Shown here one piece after another: positions 16,065 to 26,880 of a stretch of 43,867 nt of DNA. The stretch covers positions 1 to 43,867 of the forward strand of contig DASWMP010000399.1 of the NCBI GenBank assembly GCA_036399695.1, written 5' to 3'. The notes under the pieces were generated by a model, which worked only from the letters and a program-made list of their open reading frames with translations, ran no database searches and was not told where the DNA came from. Origin of the DNA: DASVEE01 sp036399695. GTDB taxonomy: Bacteria > Acidobacteriota > Thermoanaerobaculia > Gp7-AA8. How positions within the stretch are numbered: position 1 is the first letter of the stretch; the number at the start of each line of letters is the position of its first letter. A program made the translations under genes and the position numbers.

Positions 16065-16703
16065 TTACCCTCGCTTCCCATTCTTCGAGAAACGGACGAA
16101 CACCAGGCCGTTGCGACCACCAGGGACGGCACCACGGACGTAGAGCAGGTTGTTCTCGGCGTCCACCTTCGCCACGCGAAGGTTCTTGACCGTGACCTGA
16201 TCGCCACCCATACGGCCGGCCATGCGCATGCCCTTCATGACGCGCGACGGGAACGCCGAAGCGCCGATCGAGCCGGGAGCGCGGTGGAACATCGAGCCGT
16301 GCGATTCGCGGCCGCCAGCGAAATTGTGCCGGCGGACGACGCCCTGAAAGCCTTTGCCCTTCGAGGTGCCGATCACGTCGATCGCGTCACCCGCGTTGAA
16401 GATGTCGACCTGCACGCGGTCGCCGACGTTCGCGTCGCCGGAGTACGGCACTTCCGCGAGCGTCCGCACCGGCTGCACGCCGGCCTTTTCGAAGTGTCCA
16501 CGCATCGCCTGCGTCACGCGGCGATTCGAGATCTTCTCCACCAGGCCGATCTGCACGGCGTCGTAGCCGTCTTTCTCGGTCGTTTTCTTCTGCACGACCA
16601 TGCAGGGCCCGGCCTGAATGACCGTCACCGGAACGAGAGCCCCGTCCTCGGCGAACACCTGGGTCATTCCGACCTTCTTGCCAATGATTCCTTCGATTGC
16701 CAT
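16065..16703 (-). CDS. rplC: 50S ribosomal protein L3
   Basis: The product is 212 aa, starting MAIEGIIGKKVGMTQVF. The conserved GFQGVVRRHNFAGGRESHGS and APGSIGASAFPSRVMKGMRMAGRMG are the L3 core that reaches the peptidyl transferase centre. L3 is one of the two assembly initiators of the large subunit. A GGCGGTT heptad palindrome fills the spacer to rpsJ. Confidence 0.98.
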   Translation of the reverse strand: MAIEGIIGKKVGMTQVFAEDGALVPVTVIQAGPCMVVQKKTTEKDGYDAVQIGLVEKISNRRVTQAMRGHFEKAGVQPVRTLAEVPYSGDANVGDRVQVDIFNAGDAIDVIGTSKGKGFQGVVRRHNFAGGRESHGSMFHRAPGSIGASAFPSRVMKGMRMAGRMGGDQVTVKNLRVAKVDAENNLLYVRGAVPGGRNGLVFVRFSKNGKRG

Positions 16704-16761
16704 TGTCTTGTCTTTCCACCTTGGAACCGCCGCCTCGGCAACGGTTCATGTGCGCTTCGTC

Positions 16762-16837
16762 GGCGGTTGGCGGTTGGCGGTAGGCAGTGAATGAGGCCCG
16801 TTCCACTGCCTGCCGCCAACTGCCAACTGCCAACTGC
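16762..16837. repeat. GGCGGTT/AACTGCC heptad palindrome, rplC/rpsJ spacer
   Basis: The left arm 16762-16789 reads GGCGGTT, GGCGGTT, GGCGGTA, GGCAGTG. The right arm 16805-16837 reads CTGCCTG, CCGCCAA, CTGCCAA, CTGCCAA. The arms are reverse complements with about three mismatches in 27. The right arm ends at the base before the rpsJ stop codon. The same words recur at 31163-31251. Confidence 0.9.
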
Positions 16838-17155
16838 TTACTTGCCGAACGCCTTGATCTCGACGTCCACGCCGGCCGGAAGCTCGAGCTTCATCAGCGC
16901 GTCGACCGTCTGCGTCGTCGGCTCGAGGATGTCGAGCAGCCGCTTGTGCGTCCGCATCTCGAACTGCTCGCGCGACTTCTTGTCCACGTGCGGCGAGCGA
17001 AGAACGGTGTAGCGCGAAATCTGGGTCGGCAGAGGGATCGGTCCCGCTACCTTGGCGCCCGTGCGCTTGGCCGTGTCCACGATCTCCGAGGTCGACTGGT
17101 CGAGCACCCGGTAGTCGTACGCCTTCAAACGGATGCGGATCTTTTCATTCATCAT
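16838..17155 (-). CDS. rpsJ: 30S ribosomal protein S10 (NusE)
   Basis: The product is 105 aa, starting MMNEKIRIRLKAYDYRVLDQS, with KVAGPIPLPTQISRYTVLRSPHVDKKSREQFEMRTHKRL. It is a small-subunit head protein that also binds NusB and NusG in antitermination. Two adjacent ATGs are possible starts. A perfect hairpin lies between it and tuf. Confidence 0.98.
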   Translation of the reverse strand: MMNEKIRIRLKAYDYRVLDQSTSEIVDTAKRTGAKVAGPIPLPTQISRYTVLRSPHVDKKSREQFEMRTHKRLLDILEPTTQTVDALMKLELPAGVDVEIKAFGK

Positions 17156-17177
17156 GGCTCAGTACCCTTAAAGATCA

Positions 17178-17206
17178 ATGGGGATCGGCTTTCCACCGAT
17201 CCCCAT
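17178..17206 (-). other. Perfect hairpin in tuf/rpsJ spacer
   Basis: An 11-bp perfect stem (17178-17188 with 17196-17206) surrounds a 7-nt loop. The downstream minus-strand sequence has only short T-runs, so it is a poor terminator. It could stabilise or process the transcript between tuf and rpsJ. Confidence 0.6.
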
Positions 17207-17214
17207 ACAAAGCG

Positions 17215-18405
<1,191 letters not shown>

Positions 18406-18484
18406 TTGGAAAACCTCCCCTTTAGCTCTAAGTTGCTGTCAGTTCCGGCCCGCCCCCCGAAGGGCGCGGGCCGGAGCTCGTAGA

Positions 18485-20575
<2,091 letters not shown>

Positions 20576-20892
20576 GACTTCCTTCTTTGATTCCAGGCGA
20601 ACAGCCGACAACCGGCAGCCGGAGGCCGACCGGAGGTCAGACGAGCGCCTCCCGCGAAGGAGGCGCGACCGAATTCGTTTGTATTTCCCGTTGCTCGGTC
20701 CGGAACCTCAGAACCTCTTCTGTGTTATCCGGGTCGAGACGGAGCTACGGAAAGTTGCTTGCGGTCCGGGATCGGGTCCCGGGTGCTTCTCGTGTCCCGG
20801 GGTTTGAAGCCCGGGTCACCTTACAACCCCATGACAGGGCCGTGAATTCTACAACAATTCTGCTGCCGATACCACCGGCAGGTGCTGCGGTT
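20576..20892. other. 317-bp gene-free spacer between fusA and rpsG
   Basis: No convincing gene is present. It holds an 8-bp hairpin (20645-20652 with 20659-20666, loop CGCGAA), heptad-like CAGCCGA/CAACCGG wording at about 20594-20630, and GGG-rich partial palindromes at 20763-20820. A possible -10 box TAGAAT for a fusA promoter is seen on the minus strand near 20850, but it has no good -35. It is by far the longest spacer in the superoperon. Confidence 0.6.
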
Positions 20893-21363
20893 CTACCAGC
20901 GGTAGTGAGCGAACGCCTTGTTGGCCTCGGCCATCTTGTGCGTGTCTTCACGCTTCTTTATGGCATTGCCGCGGTTGTTGGAGGCGTCGAGGATCTCACC
21001 GGCCAGCTTGTCCTGCATGGTCTTCTCGCCGCGCGAGGTGGCGTACGAGATCATCCAGCGGATCGCAAGGGCGGTACGGCGGGTCGGACGGACCTCGACC
21101 GGAACCTGGTAGTTCGAGCCACCAACGCGGCGGCTCTTGACTTCGAGAGCCGGCTTCACGTTGTCGATGGCCTTCTTGAAGACCTTGAGCGGATCGTCTT
21201 TGGCACGATCTTCGACCTTCTTGAGGGCGCTGTAAAACACCCGCTCGGCGACCGACTTCTTACCGTCGGACATCAGCGAGTTGATGAACTTGGTGACGAG
21301 CTGGCTGTTGTAAACCGGATCCGGCAGGATCTCTCGTTTCGGAACTTCGCGTCTTCTCGGCAT
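20893..21363 (-). CDS. rpsG: 30S ribosomal protein S7
   Basis: The product is 156 aa, starting MPRRREVPKREILPDPVYNSQ, with VKPALEVKSRRVGGSNYQVPVEVRP and the C-terminal KREDTHKMAEANKAFAHYRW. S7 nucleates the 3' domain of 16S rRNA and represses the str operon in E. coli. It follows rpsL at 9 bp. Confidence 0.98.
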   Translation of the reverse strand: MPRRREVPKREILPDPVYNSQLVTKFINSLMSDGKKSVAERVFYSALKKVEDRAKDDPLKVFKKAIDNVKPALEVKSRRVGGSNYQVPVEVRPTRRTALAIRWMISYATSRGEKTMQDKLAGEILDASNNRGNAIKKREDTHKMAEANKAFAHYRW

Positions 21364-21372
21364 CTTGAATCC

Positions 21373-21750
<378 letters not shown>

Positions 21751-21814
21751 TCCCGACTATTTCCTTCTTGAAGACACGTACAGCGAAAAATGGGACTCCC
21801 TGGAGGGAACGCGC

Positions 21815-21844
21815 ACTCTACGCTGCCGTTTTGAGCTTTGTCAA
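21815..21844 (-). promoter_or_regulatory. Sigma70-like promoter of rpsL superoperon
   Basis: On the minus strand TTGACA (21844-21839) is followed after 18 bp by TAGAGT (21820-21815). The -35 is perfect and the -10 matches four of six positions. It points at rpsL and leaves a leader of about 58-65 nt. It lies in a short AT-richer patch. Confidence 0.75.
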
Positions 21845-21947
21845 GCCCGGGACCGACTCAACGAAGTGACCCCTGCCGGTATTTCATCGGGGCTCCGTTA
21901 GTGGCCGGCGGCAGTGGTCGGTGGTCACTTGAGGTCTTCGCCTGCGG

Positions 21948-22871
21948 CTACAGCTCTACCGTCACGCCACGGCCGAGCTCCTTGGCCTTGTCGTACAGAA
22001 ACGCCGCCGCGGCCAGGTCTTCCACCGCCAGGCCCAGGGATTTGAAGAGCGTGAGCTCCTCGGCGTTGCTGCGTCCGGTGGCCGTACCCAGCAGCAGCTC
22101 CCCCAGCTCGGCCTTGATCTCGATCCCGGGGTAGTCCTTCACCGCGAACAGGTAGTCGCCCGACTCGTTCACCGTCGATTCCCGCCGGTCGACGAACAGC
22201 GAAGCCGCCGCGACCGTCTCGCTGTCCAGCTCCCTCGCCGCCGCGATGCTCGAGCCGACGGCGTTGACGTGCGCTCCCGGGCTGATCCATTCGCGGCGCA
22301 GCACCGGCTCCCGCGACGACGTCGCCGTGACGATGATGTCCGCCCCACGCACCGCCTGCTCCACGCTCAGCTCCGTCCGGCGGCTGGCCACCCTGACTTC
22401 CTTGATCTCACGCACCAGCGGGATGGCCTCGGCGTGAGTCCGGGACTGGACACCTGATCCGACGATCGCCAGGACCGAGGCATCCTCCCGCGCCAGCAGC
22501 TTCGTCGCGATGGCCGAGACCGCCGCGGTCCGGATGGCCGTGATCGCCGCCGCGTTCATGATCGCCAGCGGCTCCCCCGTCTCCCCACTATGAAGGATGA
22601 CCGTGCCGAGGTGGCTGTCGAGGCCGCGCTTCGGATTGTCGGGGAAGACGCAGACTTCCTTGAGCGCGTAGACCGGCCGCTCGCCTGCCCTCCAGGCCGG
22701 CATCAGGCCGAGGAGGCCCGGCGCACCGGCAGCGCGGATCGCCTGCCGCAGCGGGTTATGCACCTCGCCGCGGCCGAGCGCGCGCAGCGCCTCCTCCATC
22801 ACCGCGATGCACTCGCGCATCGTCAGGAGCTCGGTGACGTCGTGCTCGTTGAGGATGAGGACCTGCATCAT
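21948..22871 (-). CDS. Ornithine cyclodeaminase/mu-crystallin family protein with internal deletion
   Basis: The product is 307 aa. The NAD(P)-binding motif is AIVGSGVQSRTHAEAI; other family parts are ALKEVCVFPDNPKRGLDSH, AAAITAIRTAAVSAIATKLL and ADIIVTATSSREPVLRREW. Known members are ornithine cyclodeaminases, alanine or lysine dehydrogenases and ketimine reductases; the substrate here cannot be told. Compared with my memory of the family, about 20 residues are missing after VRVASRR, where a helix and strand of the Rossmann fold normally lie. The ATG follows the cupin stop TAG directly, so the two are probably co-translated. Confidence 0.85.
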   Translation of the reverse strand: MMQVLILNEHDVTELLTMRECIAVMEEALRALGRGEVHNPLRQAIRAAGAPGLLGLMPAWRAGERPVYALKEVCVFPDNPKRGLDSHLGTVILHSGETGEPLAIMNAAAITAIRTAAVSAIATKLLAREDASVLAIVGSGVQSRTHAEAIPLVREIKEVRVASRRTELSVEQAVRGADIIVTATSSREPVLRREWISPGAHVNAVGSSIAAARELDSETVAAASLFVDRRESTVNESGDYLFAVKDYPGIEIKAELGELLLGTATGRSNAEELTLFKSLGLAVEDLAAAAFLYDKAKELGRGVTVEL

Positions 22872-23237
22872 CTATTCATCGCGATGCACGAGCGCCGGCG
22901 AAAAGGCCGGCAGGCAGATGGCGACGTACTCCGCCCCTTCGGCAGCCGGGGTCGAGTACTGGACCCACTCCCCCCGATGGGCGATGACGGCCTGCCCTTC
23001 GGCAACGTCGATGAAGCTGCCGTCCTTCGACGTCACCCGCAGGGTGCCGCGCAGGACGACCGTGTATTCGTCGAACTCCGGCGCCTGCCCCGGCTCGACC
23101 CAGCCGCCCGGCGACTTCATCCGCGCCACGCTGAGGTCTTCGGTGTGCGAGTTCACCCGTCCCACATACTCTTCGATGATCTTCGGCTTGTTCCCCGCCG
23201 CCTTGACGATGGCCGGTTTCTCGATGTGCGTCGGCAT
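22872..23237 (-). CDS. Small cupin-domain protein
   Basis: The product is 121 aa, a single cupin barrel with EFDEYTVVLRGTLRVTSKDG and AEGQAVIAHRGEWVQYS. Metal-ligand histidines are sparse, so an enzyme role is uncertain. It is immediately followed by the cyclodeaminase gene. No Shine-Dalgarno precedes its ATG; instead TAGAAT lies 7 bp upstream and overlaps the stop codon of the DUF4186 gene. Confidence 0.8.
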   Translation of the reverse strand: MPTHIEKPAIVKAAGNKPKIIEEYVGRVNSHTEDLSVARMKSPGGWVEPGQAPEFDEYTVVLRGTLRVTSKDGSFIDVAEGQAVIAHRGEWVQYSTPAAEGAEYVAICLPAFSPALVHRDE

Positions 23238-23244
23238 GCGCGCG

Positions 23245-23250
23245 ATTCTA
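23245..23250 (-). promoter_or_regulatory. TAGAAT box 7 bp before cupin ATG, overlapping upstream stop
   Basis: On the minus strand the DUF4186 stop TAG is the first half of TAGAAT, followed by 7 bp and the cupin ATG. There is no Shine-Dalgarno. Transcription from such a -10 box would start at or next to the ATG (leaderless). No good -35 is visible. Confidence 0.5.
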
Positions 23251-23601
23251 GCTGACGAACTGCGCCAGCCAGCGCTCGATGGCGGCCAGGACGGTGCCGC
23301 GCTCCTCGTCCGTCAGGGCGTGGCCTTTCGTGATGCCGTACGTCTTCTCGAGGCAGCCGCGGCAGCAGGTGGCGGTGGCGTGCTGGGCCACGAAAACTGG
23401 ATGGTTGCGCCAGGGCGTCTGGCGGCCGTCGTTCTTCGGCTCGGCCGGCGCGAGGCGCTGCCGGATGAGCTCATCCGCCTGTTTCATCACGTGCGGCAAG
23501 CCCCAGGTCTGCAGGTAGGCCAGCTCCCGGCCGGAAAGCCGGAACTTCTGGCGGAAAGCCGTGCGCGAGAGTTTGTGGAAGACCTGCTCCAGATCAATCA
23601 T
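23248..23601 (-). CDS. DUF4186 family protein
   Basis: The product is 117 aa from ATG 23601. It matches my memory of DUF4186: FHKLSRTAFRQKFRLSGRELAY, LAPAEPKNDGRQTPWRNHPVFVAQHATATCCRGCLEKTYGI. The CCRGC cysteines and nearby histidines suggest a metal site; the function is unknown. A longer frame to 23634 would translate the 9-bp repeat array and is rejected. It lies upstream of the cupin gene with 10 bp between. Confidence 0.85.
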   Translation of the reverse strand: MIDLEQVFHKLSRTAFRQKFRLSGRELAYLQTWGLPHVMKQADELIRQRLAPAEPKNDGRQTPWRNHPVFVAQHATATCCRGCLEKTYGITKGHALTDEERGTVLAAIERWLAQFVS

Positions 23602-23606
23602 TAGAA

Positions 23607-23707
23607 ATGGGACCAAGGGGACAGATGGGACCAAGGGGAGCTACCGCACCAATCAGCCTTTCATAGGTCCCATAGGTCCCATCTGTCCTATTGGTCCCAT
23701 CGTTCCC
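23607..23707. repeat. GGTCCCAT 9-bp-period palindrome
   Basis: The left arm 23607-23638 reads ATGGGACCA, AGGGGACAG, ATGGGACCA, AGGGG. The right arm 23663-23707 reads ATAGGTCCC, ATAGGTCCC, ATCTGTCCT, ATTGGTCCC, ATCGTTCCC. The period is 9 bp, not 7. It fills the spacer between the GT-C gene and the DUF4186 gene, and the left arm ends 5 bp before the DUF4186 start. Related arrays are at 34082-34130 and 40124-40218. Confidence 0.9.
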
Positions 23708-23712
23708 TGTTG

Positions 23713-25608
23713 CTACTGGCCGCTGAAGGGAACGTGCGTGACCCGCGAGCTCGCCGCCTCCAGCGTCACCCCCGGCGCCGGCTGCCGGAACAGCTCCCGG
23801 TCCTGCGTCGAAAGCACGATCACCCCCACCGGCTCCGTCACATTGGAGGTAACAACCAGCGAGTCCCCTTTCTTCAGCCGGACGCTGCCGCTGCTGAAGT
23901 CGAGTGGGGCGTTGTTGGCGCGCCAGGCGAGCTGCGCGTTTCCGGCGGCGGGCGGCAGCGTGAGCTGCAACTGCTGCGCGTTCGGTCCGTCGTAGGCGCC
24001 GAAGAACAGCGGCCGGCTGAACCATGGGTGGCGCGCCAGCGCCGCCGACGCGTACAGCCGGTACTCCCCGTCAGCCGGGACCACCCAGGCGAACGTCCCG
24101 CTCGCTGGCGTCAGCACCCCGTTCGGGGCCGGCATCCAGAGGTTGCGCCAGACCGGGATGTAGTGCCGCGTCACGACGCGGGCGAGCTCGCGGTGCTCGG
24201 CCATGAAGACGAGCGCGTTGTGATCGGGGATCACGGCCGCGGGCGGCTGGCGGAGGAAGTCGCGCATGGAGTAGGGCGCGGCGTGCCCATGACGCACGAG
24301 CTGCCGCGCCAGGTCCGGCAGGAACCAGAAGCGGTACGCCGGCTCGCGCCGCAACGCCCAGCCGATGCCGTCGAAGATCTTCGCCCCCGGCGCCGTGCGC
24401 GCGTGCACCTCCCGCATGATCAGGTCCTGGTAGGCCCGGTCCTGCTCCTTGCCGCGGAAGACCGACGCGAACAGGTTGACGCCCCAGGCCAGAGTCAGCA
24501 GCGCCAGCAGCAGTTTCGGCCGGCCGATCCGTTCGATCGTCGCGGCCACGAACGGCAGCATCAGCACGACGACGATCTGGAAGTGATAGTTGTAGACGAA
24601 CTTCATCGCCGCGATGAACAGCAGGTTGGCGACGGCCAGGAACGCAACCACGAAGAAATCGTCCGGACGCCGCCACTGCCGCAGCGCGCGGACCAGACCG
24701 GTGATGCCGAGGATGAGGATGGCCACGCCGCCGACGTCGATGGCCGCCGCCTCGAACAGCCGGTCGGACCCGAGAATGCGGATGCCGAACGGCACGAGGA
24801 GCCGGTGGACGAACGCCCATTGCGGCCCCGTGGCGTACTTGTCGCCGAGGTAGTTCTCGAAAAAAACGTGCTGCCAGAACGGGAGGAGCGAGCCCGTGGT
24901 GAGGAGATAGACGCCCGCGGCCATGAGCGTCCCGATGACGCCGACGAAGATCCAGTTGGCCCGGCTGTTTCCGCCCCAGCGGCGCTCCGGCACGTTCACG
25001 ACGCGCAGCAGCAGCACGGTCAGGGCGAGCAGCGGCCCGAGGCGGAGGTTCGCGAGGCCGGCCAGGCAGAACATGACACCCGCGAGGATGGGGAGAAGCG
25101 GGTTGTCCGTTGTCCGTTGTCCGTTGTCCGTGCTTGGCTCGGCGGAGCCGTTGGCACTTTGGGCCAGGACTAGGCCGGCGATGTAGAGCATGGCGGCCGT
25201 GGTGTCGACGCGGTACTCGACGGCCGAGATCATGAGGAAGGACGCCGTCAGGGCCAGGCCCATCGCGGTCCAGCGGGCGAAGCGGTCCACGCCTGCCCGG
25301 CGCATCCAGCGCGACGCCAGCCAGAACGTGGCGATCCAGACCGGTATCTGCGCCCAGCGCAGCAGGATCACGGCATCGACGCCCGGACTCTTCGTCAGCC
25401 AGGTGAACGGCGCGAAGAGGAACCAGGGCAGCGGCGTGTGGTGCTCCCAGAAGTCGCGATACGGGACCAGTCCCCGCCCGATCCACTCGGTGGCCCGGTA
25501 AAACTCGATCTCGTCCCAGTTCAGCGGATGCAGCCACCCCAACGGCAACAGCCGCACCATCGCCGCCGTGACTGCGAGGGAGAGGGCGATCGCGACTTTG
25601 TTGCGCAC
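23713..25608 (-). CDS. GT-C type membrane glycosyltransferase (GT39-like)
   Basis: The product is 631 aa with an N-terminal signal-anchor, many transmembrane segments over residues 1 to about 450 and a soluble C-terminal part. The Asp32-Glu33 pair in LNWDEIEFYRATEW matches the first-loop acidic motif of GT-C enzymes, which use polyprenyl-phosphate sugars on the periplasmic side. The acceptor is unknown. A GTTGTCC repeat (25102-25132) is translated in frame as STDNGQRTTDN near residue 160. The start is GTG 25608 with TATCAT 6 bp upstream and no Shine-Dalgarno. Confidence 0.85.
   Translation of the reverse strand: MRNKVAIALSLAVTAAMVRLLPLGWLHPLNWDEIEFYRATEWIGRGLVPYRDFWEHHTPLPWFLFAPFTWLTKSPGVDAVILLRWAQIPVWIATFWLASRWMRRAGVDRFARWTAMGLALTASFLMISAVEYRVDTTAAMLYIAGLVLAQSANGSAEPSTDNGQRTTDNPLLPILAGVMFCLAGLANLRLGPLLALTVLLLRVVNVPERRWGGNSRANWIFVGVIGTLMAAGVYLLTTGSLLPFWQHVFFENYLGDKYATGPQWAFVHRLLVPFGIRILGSDRLFEAAAIDVGGVAILILGITGLVRALRQWRRPDDFFVVAFLAVANLLFIAAMKFVYNYHFQIVVVLMLPFVAATIERIGRPKLLLALLTLAWGVNLFASVFRGKEQDRAYQDLIMREVHARTAPGAKIFDGIGWALRREPAYRFWFLPDLARQLVRHGHAAPYSMRDFLRQPPAAVIPDHNALVFMAEHRELARVVTRHYIPVWRNLWMPAPNGVLTPASGTFAWVVPADGEYRLYASAALARHPWFSRPLFFGAYDGPNAQQLQLTLPPAAGNAQLAWRANNAPLDFSSGSVRLKKGDSLVVTSNVTEPVGVIVLSTQDRELFRQPAPGVTLEAASSRVTHVPFSGQ
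25102..25132. repeat. GTTGTCC heptad array inside a coding sequence
   Basis: Four perfect GTTGTCC units lie inside the GT-C gene, in a predicted loop between membrane segments. There is no complementary arm nearby. The same four-unit array occurs at 33684-33714 inside another gene, in a different reading phase. Confidence 0.9.
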
Positions 25609-25614
25609 CGGGCG

Positions 25615-25620
25615 ATGATA
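25615..25620 (-). promoter_or_regulatory. TATCAT box 6 bp before GT-C GTG
   Basis: On the minus strand TATCAT is followed by 6 bp and the GTG start at 25608. There is no Shine-Dalgarno, so a leaderless transcript is possible. Confidence 0.4.
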
Positions 25621-25676
25621 GAGGAAACAGGTCGGGGCCCGGGGCTCGAGCCCCCGTTGAATTAGAGGTTTGCCTC

Positions 25677-25781
25677 ATGTGGGACAGACACTCCTGTCTG
25701 TCCGGCGCACCCCCGAGGTGCATTCCTCCAGACAAGCAGCCGTTCGGGTGCACGGGACAGACAAGAGTGTCTGTCCCACAT
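25677..25781. repeat. GGGACAGACA palindrome
   Basis: The arms 25677-25703 and 25754-25781 pair at 26 of 27 positions by eye. Each arm itself contains GGGACAGACA and TGTCTGTCC, so it can also fold on its own. The same words occur at 2422-2480. Confidence 0.9.
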
Positions 25782-25798
25782 CTAACGTTAACGCCATC

Positions 25799-25934
25799 GG
25801 GCTCAGGGCCCGGGGCTCAGGGCCCGGTGGGGGTCAGGCCCGCGGTTCCGGGGACGGCTCCGGTAAAACGCGATGCACTCCCCTGGACCTCGCGCCCGCC
25901 CCCCACTGAGCCCCGAGCCCCGGGCTCCGAGCCC
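25799..25934. repeat. GGGCTCA/GGGCCCG heptad palindrome
   Basis: The left arm (25799-25835) reads GGGCTCA, GGGCCCG, GGGCTCA, GGGCCCG at a 7-bp period. The right arm (25897-25934) carries the complement words CTGAGCC, CCGAGCC, CCGGGCT. The right arm touches the TATACT box of the SIS gene. Confidence 0.8.
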
Positions 25935-25940
25935 TATACT
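25935..25940 (+). promoter_or_regulatory. TATACT box 7 bp before SIS gene ATG
   Basis: TATACT is separated from ATG 25948 by TGAGTCC. There is no Shine-Dalgarno. The spacing would place the transcript start at the ATG. No good -35 is visible. Confidence 0.55.
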
Positions 25941-25947
25941 TGAGTCC

Positions 25948-26544
25948 ATGTCATTCGCCCAATCCTTCCTCGAAGAAACGCTCGAAGTGATTCGCCGCAT
26001 CGACCCGGCCTCGGTGGACCGCACGGCCGAGGGTCTGGCGGCGGCCCGCGACGGCGGTGGCCGTCTCTTCATCCTCGGCGTCGGCGGCTCGGCCGGGCAC
26101 GCCAGCCACGCCGTCAACGACTTCCGCAAAATCTGCGGCTTCGAGGCGTACTGTCCTACCGACAACGTCTCCGAGCTCACCGCCCGCATCAACGATGAAG
26201 GGTGGGAGAGCTGCTTCTCCGAATGGCTCAAAGGGTCGCGCGTCAGCGACCGCGACGCCCTGCTCGTCTTCAGCGTCGGCGGCGGAAACGTCGAGAAGAA
26301 CGTCTCCGTGAACCTCGTCCGGGCCATCGATCAGGCCCGCTCCGCGGGTGCGAAGGTGTTCGGCATCATCGGCAAGGACGGCGGCTACACCGCCCAGGTC
26401 GCGGATGCCTGCGTGCTGATCCCGGTCGTGTCGCAGGAGCGGATCACGCCTCATACCGAGGGGCTCGCCGCCGTGGTGTGGCACCTCCTGGTCAGCCACC
26501 CGGCGCTCAAGATGACGCAGACCAAGTGGGAGAGCGTGAAGTAG
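25948..26544 (+). CDS. SIS-domain sugar isomerase, GmhA-like
   Basis: The product is 198 aa from ATG 25948. The SIS phosphosugar fold shows FILGVGGSAGHASHAVNDF (residues 42-60), DNVSELTARINDEGWE, VFSVGGGNVEKNVS and ERITPHTEGLAAVVWHLLVSHP. GmhA converts sedoheptulose 7-phosphate to heptose 7-phosphate; the SVGGGN loop differs from the STSGNS of classic GmhA, so this belongs to a related branch. The other heptose genes lie just beyond on the opposite strand. A longer frame starting in the repeat is rejected. Confidence 0.82.
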   Translation: MSFAQSFLEETLEVIRRIDPASVDRTAEGLAAARDGGGRLFILGVGGSAGHASHAVNDFRKICGFEAYCPTDNVSELTARINDEGWESCFSEWLKGSRVSDRDALLVFSVGGGNVEKNVSVNLVRAIDQARSAGAKVFGIIGKDGGYTAQVADACVLIPVVSQERITPHTEGLAAVVWHLLVSHPALKMTQTKWESVK

Positions 26545-26880
26545 CCCGGCGCGAAGCGATACTTTTCACGCTTACACGTGAGGTTTTCACGCTTACATGT
26601 GAGGTTTTGACGCTTCCACATTAGGCGTTCATGCTTAAAGATGAGGTTTTTTTACCTCCACTTTAAGCGCTTTCGCTTAAACGTGAGGCTCTTCCTGCTT
26701 CCACTTTAAGCGTTCACGCTGGCGCGGGTAACGTTCACGTTGCCGGTGGCAGCGTTCACGCTGGCGGTGGCAGCGTTCACGTTGGCGGCAGCAGCGTTCA
26801 CGTTGGTGGTGGCAGCGTTCACGCTGGCGGTGGCAGCGTTCACGCTGGCGGCAGCAGCGTTCACGGTCCCGGCGGCAGCG
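26545..26880. other. 336-bp convergent gene-free region filled by a 21-bp array
   Basis: This region separates the convergent SIS (plus) and epimerase (minus) genes. Apart from 18 bp after the SIS stop it is entirely occupied by the tandem array listed next. No terminator with a T-tract is visible for either gene. Confidence 0.85.
26563..26878. repeat. 21-bp tandem array, about 15 units
   Basis: Units of 21 bp (one of 22) run without spacers. Units 1-7 (26563-26710) are AT-richer, of the type TTTTCACGCTT plus ACACGTGAGG. Units 8-15 (26711-26878) are GC-rich, of the type CGTTCACGCTGG plus CGGTGGCAG. The shared core is TTCACGCT. The array ends 2 bp before the stop codon of the epimerase. Confidence 0.93.

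Larger units (their letters stand above)
25609..25947. other. 339-bp gene-free divergent region, two large palindromes
   Basis: The region lies between the divergent GT-C and SIS genes and has no gene. It contains a 14-bp perfect palindrome GGGGCTCGAGCCCC (25641-25654), a GGGACAGACA palindrome (25677-25781), a GGG-anchored heptad palindrome (25799-25934), and two start-proximal -10-like boxes (25615-25620 minus, 25935-25940 plus). Confidence 0.8.

Noticed and set aside
21899..21928. Possible single-armed heptad array (GTGGTCG-type words) downstream of the cyclodeaminase gene
   Set aside because: Period 7 is only loosely kept and there is no mirrored arm, so I do not list it as a repeat.
26563..26878. 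CRISPR array
   Set aside because: The units are contiguous with no unique spacers, diverge internally, and no cas genes are present.
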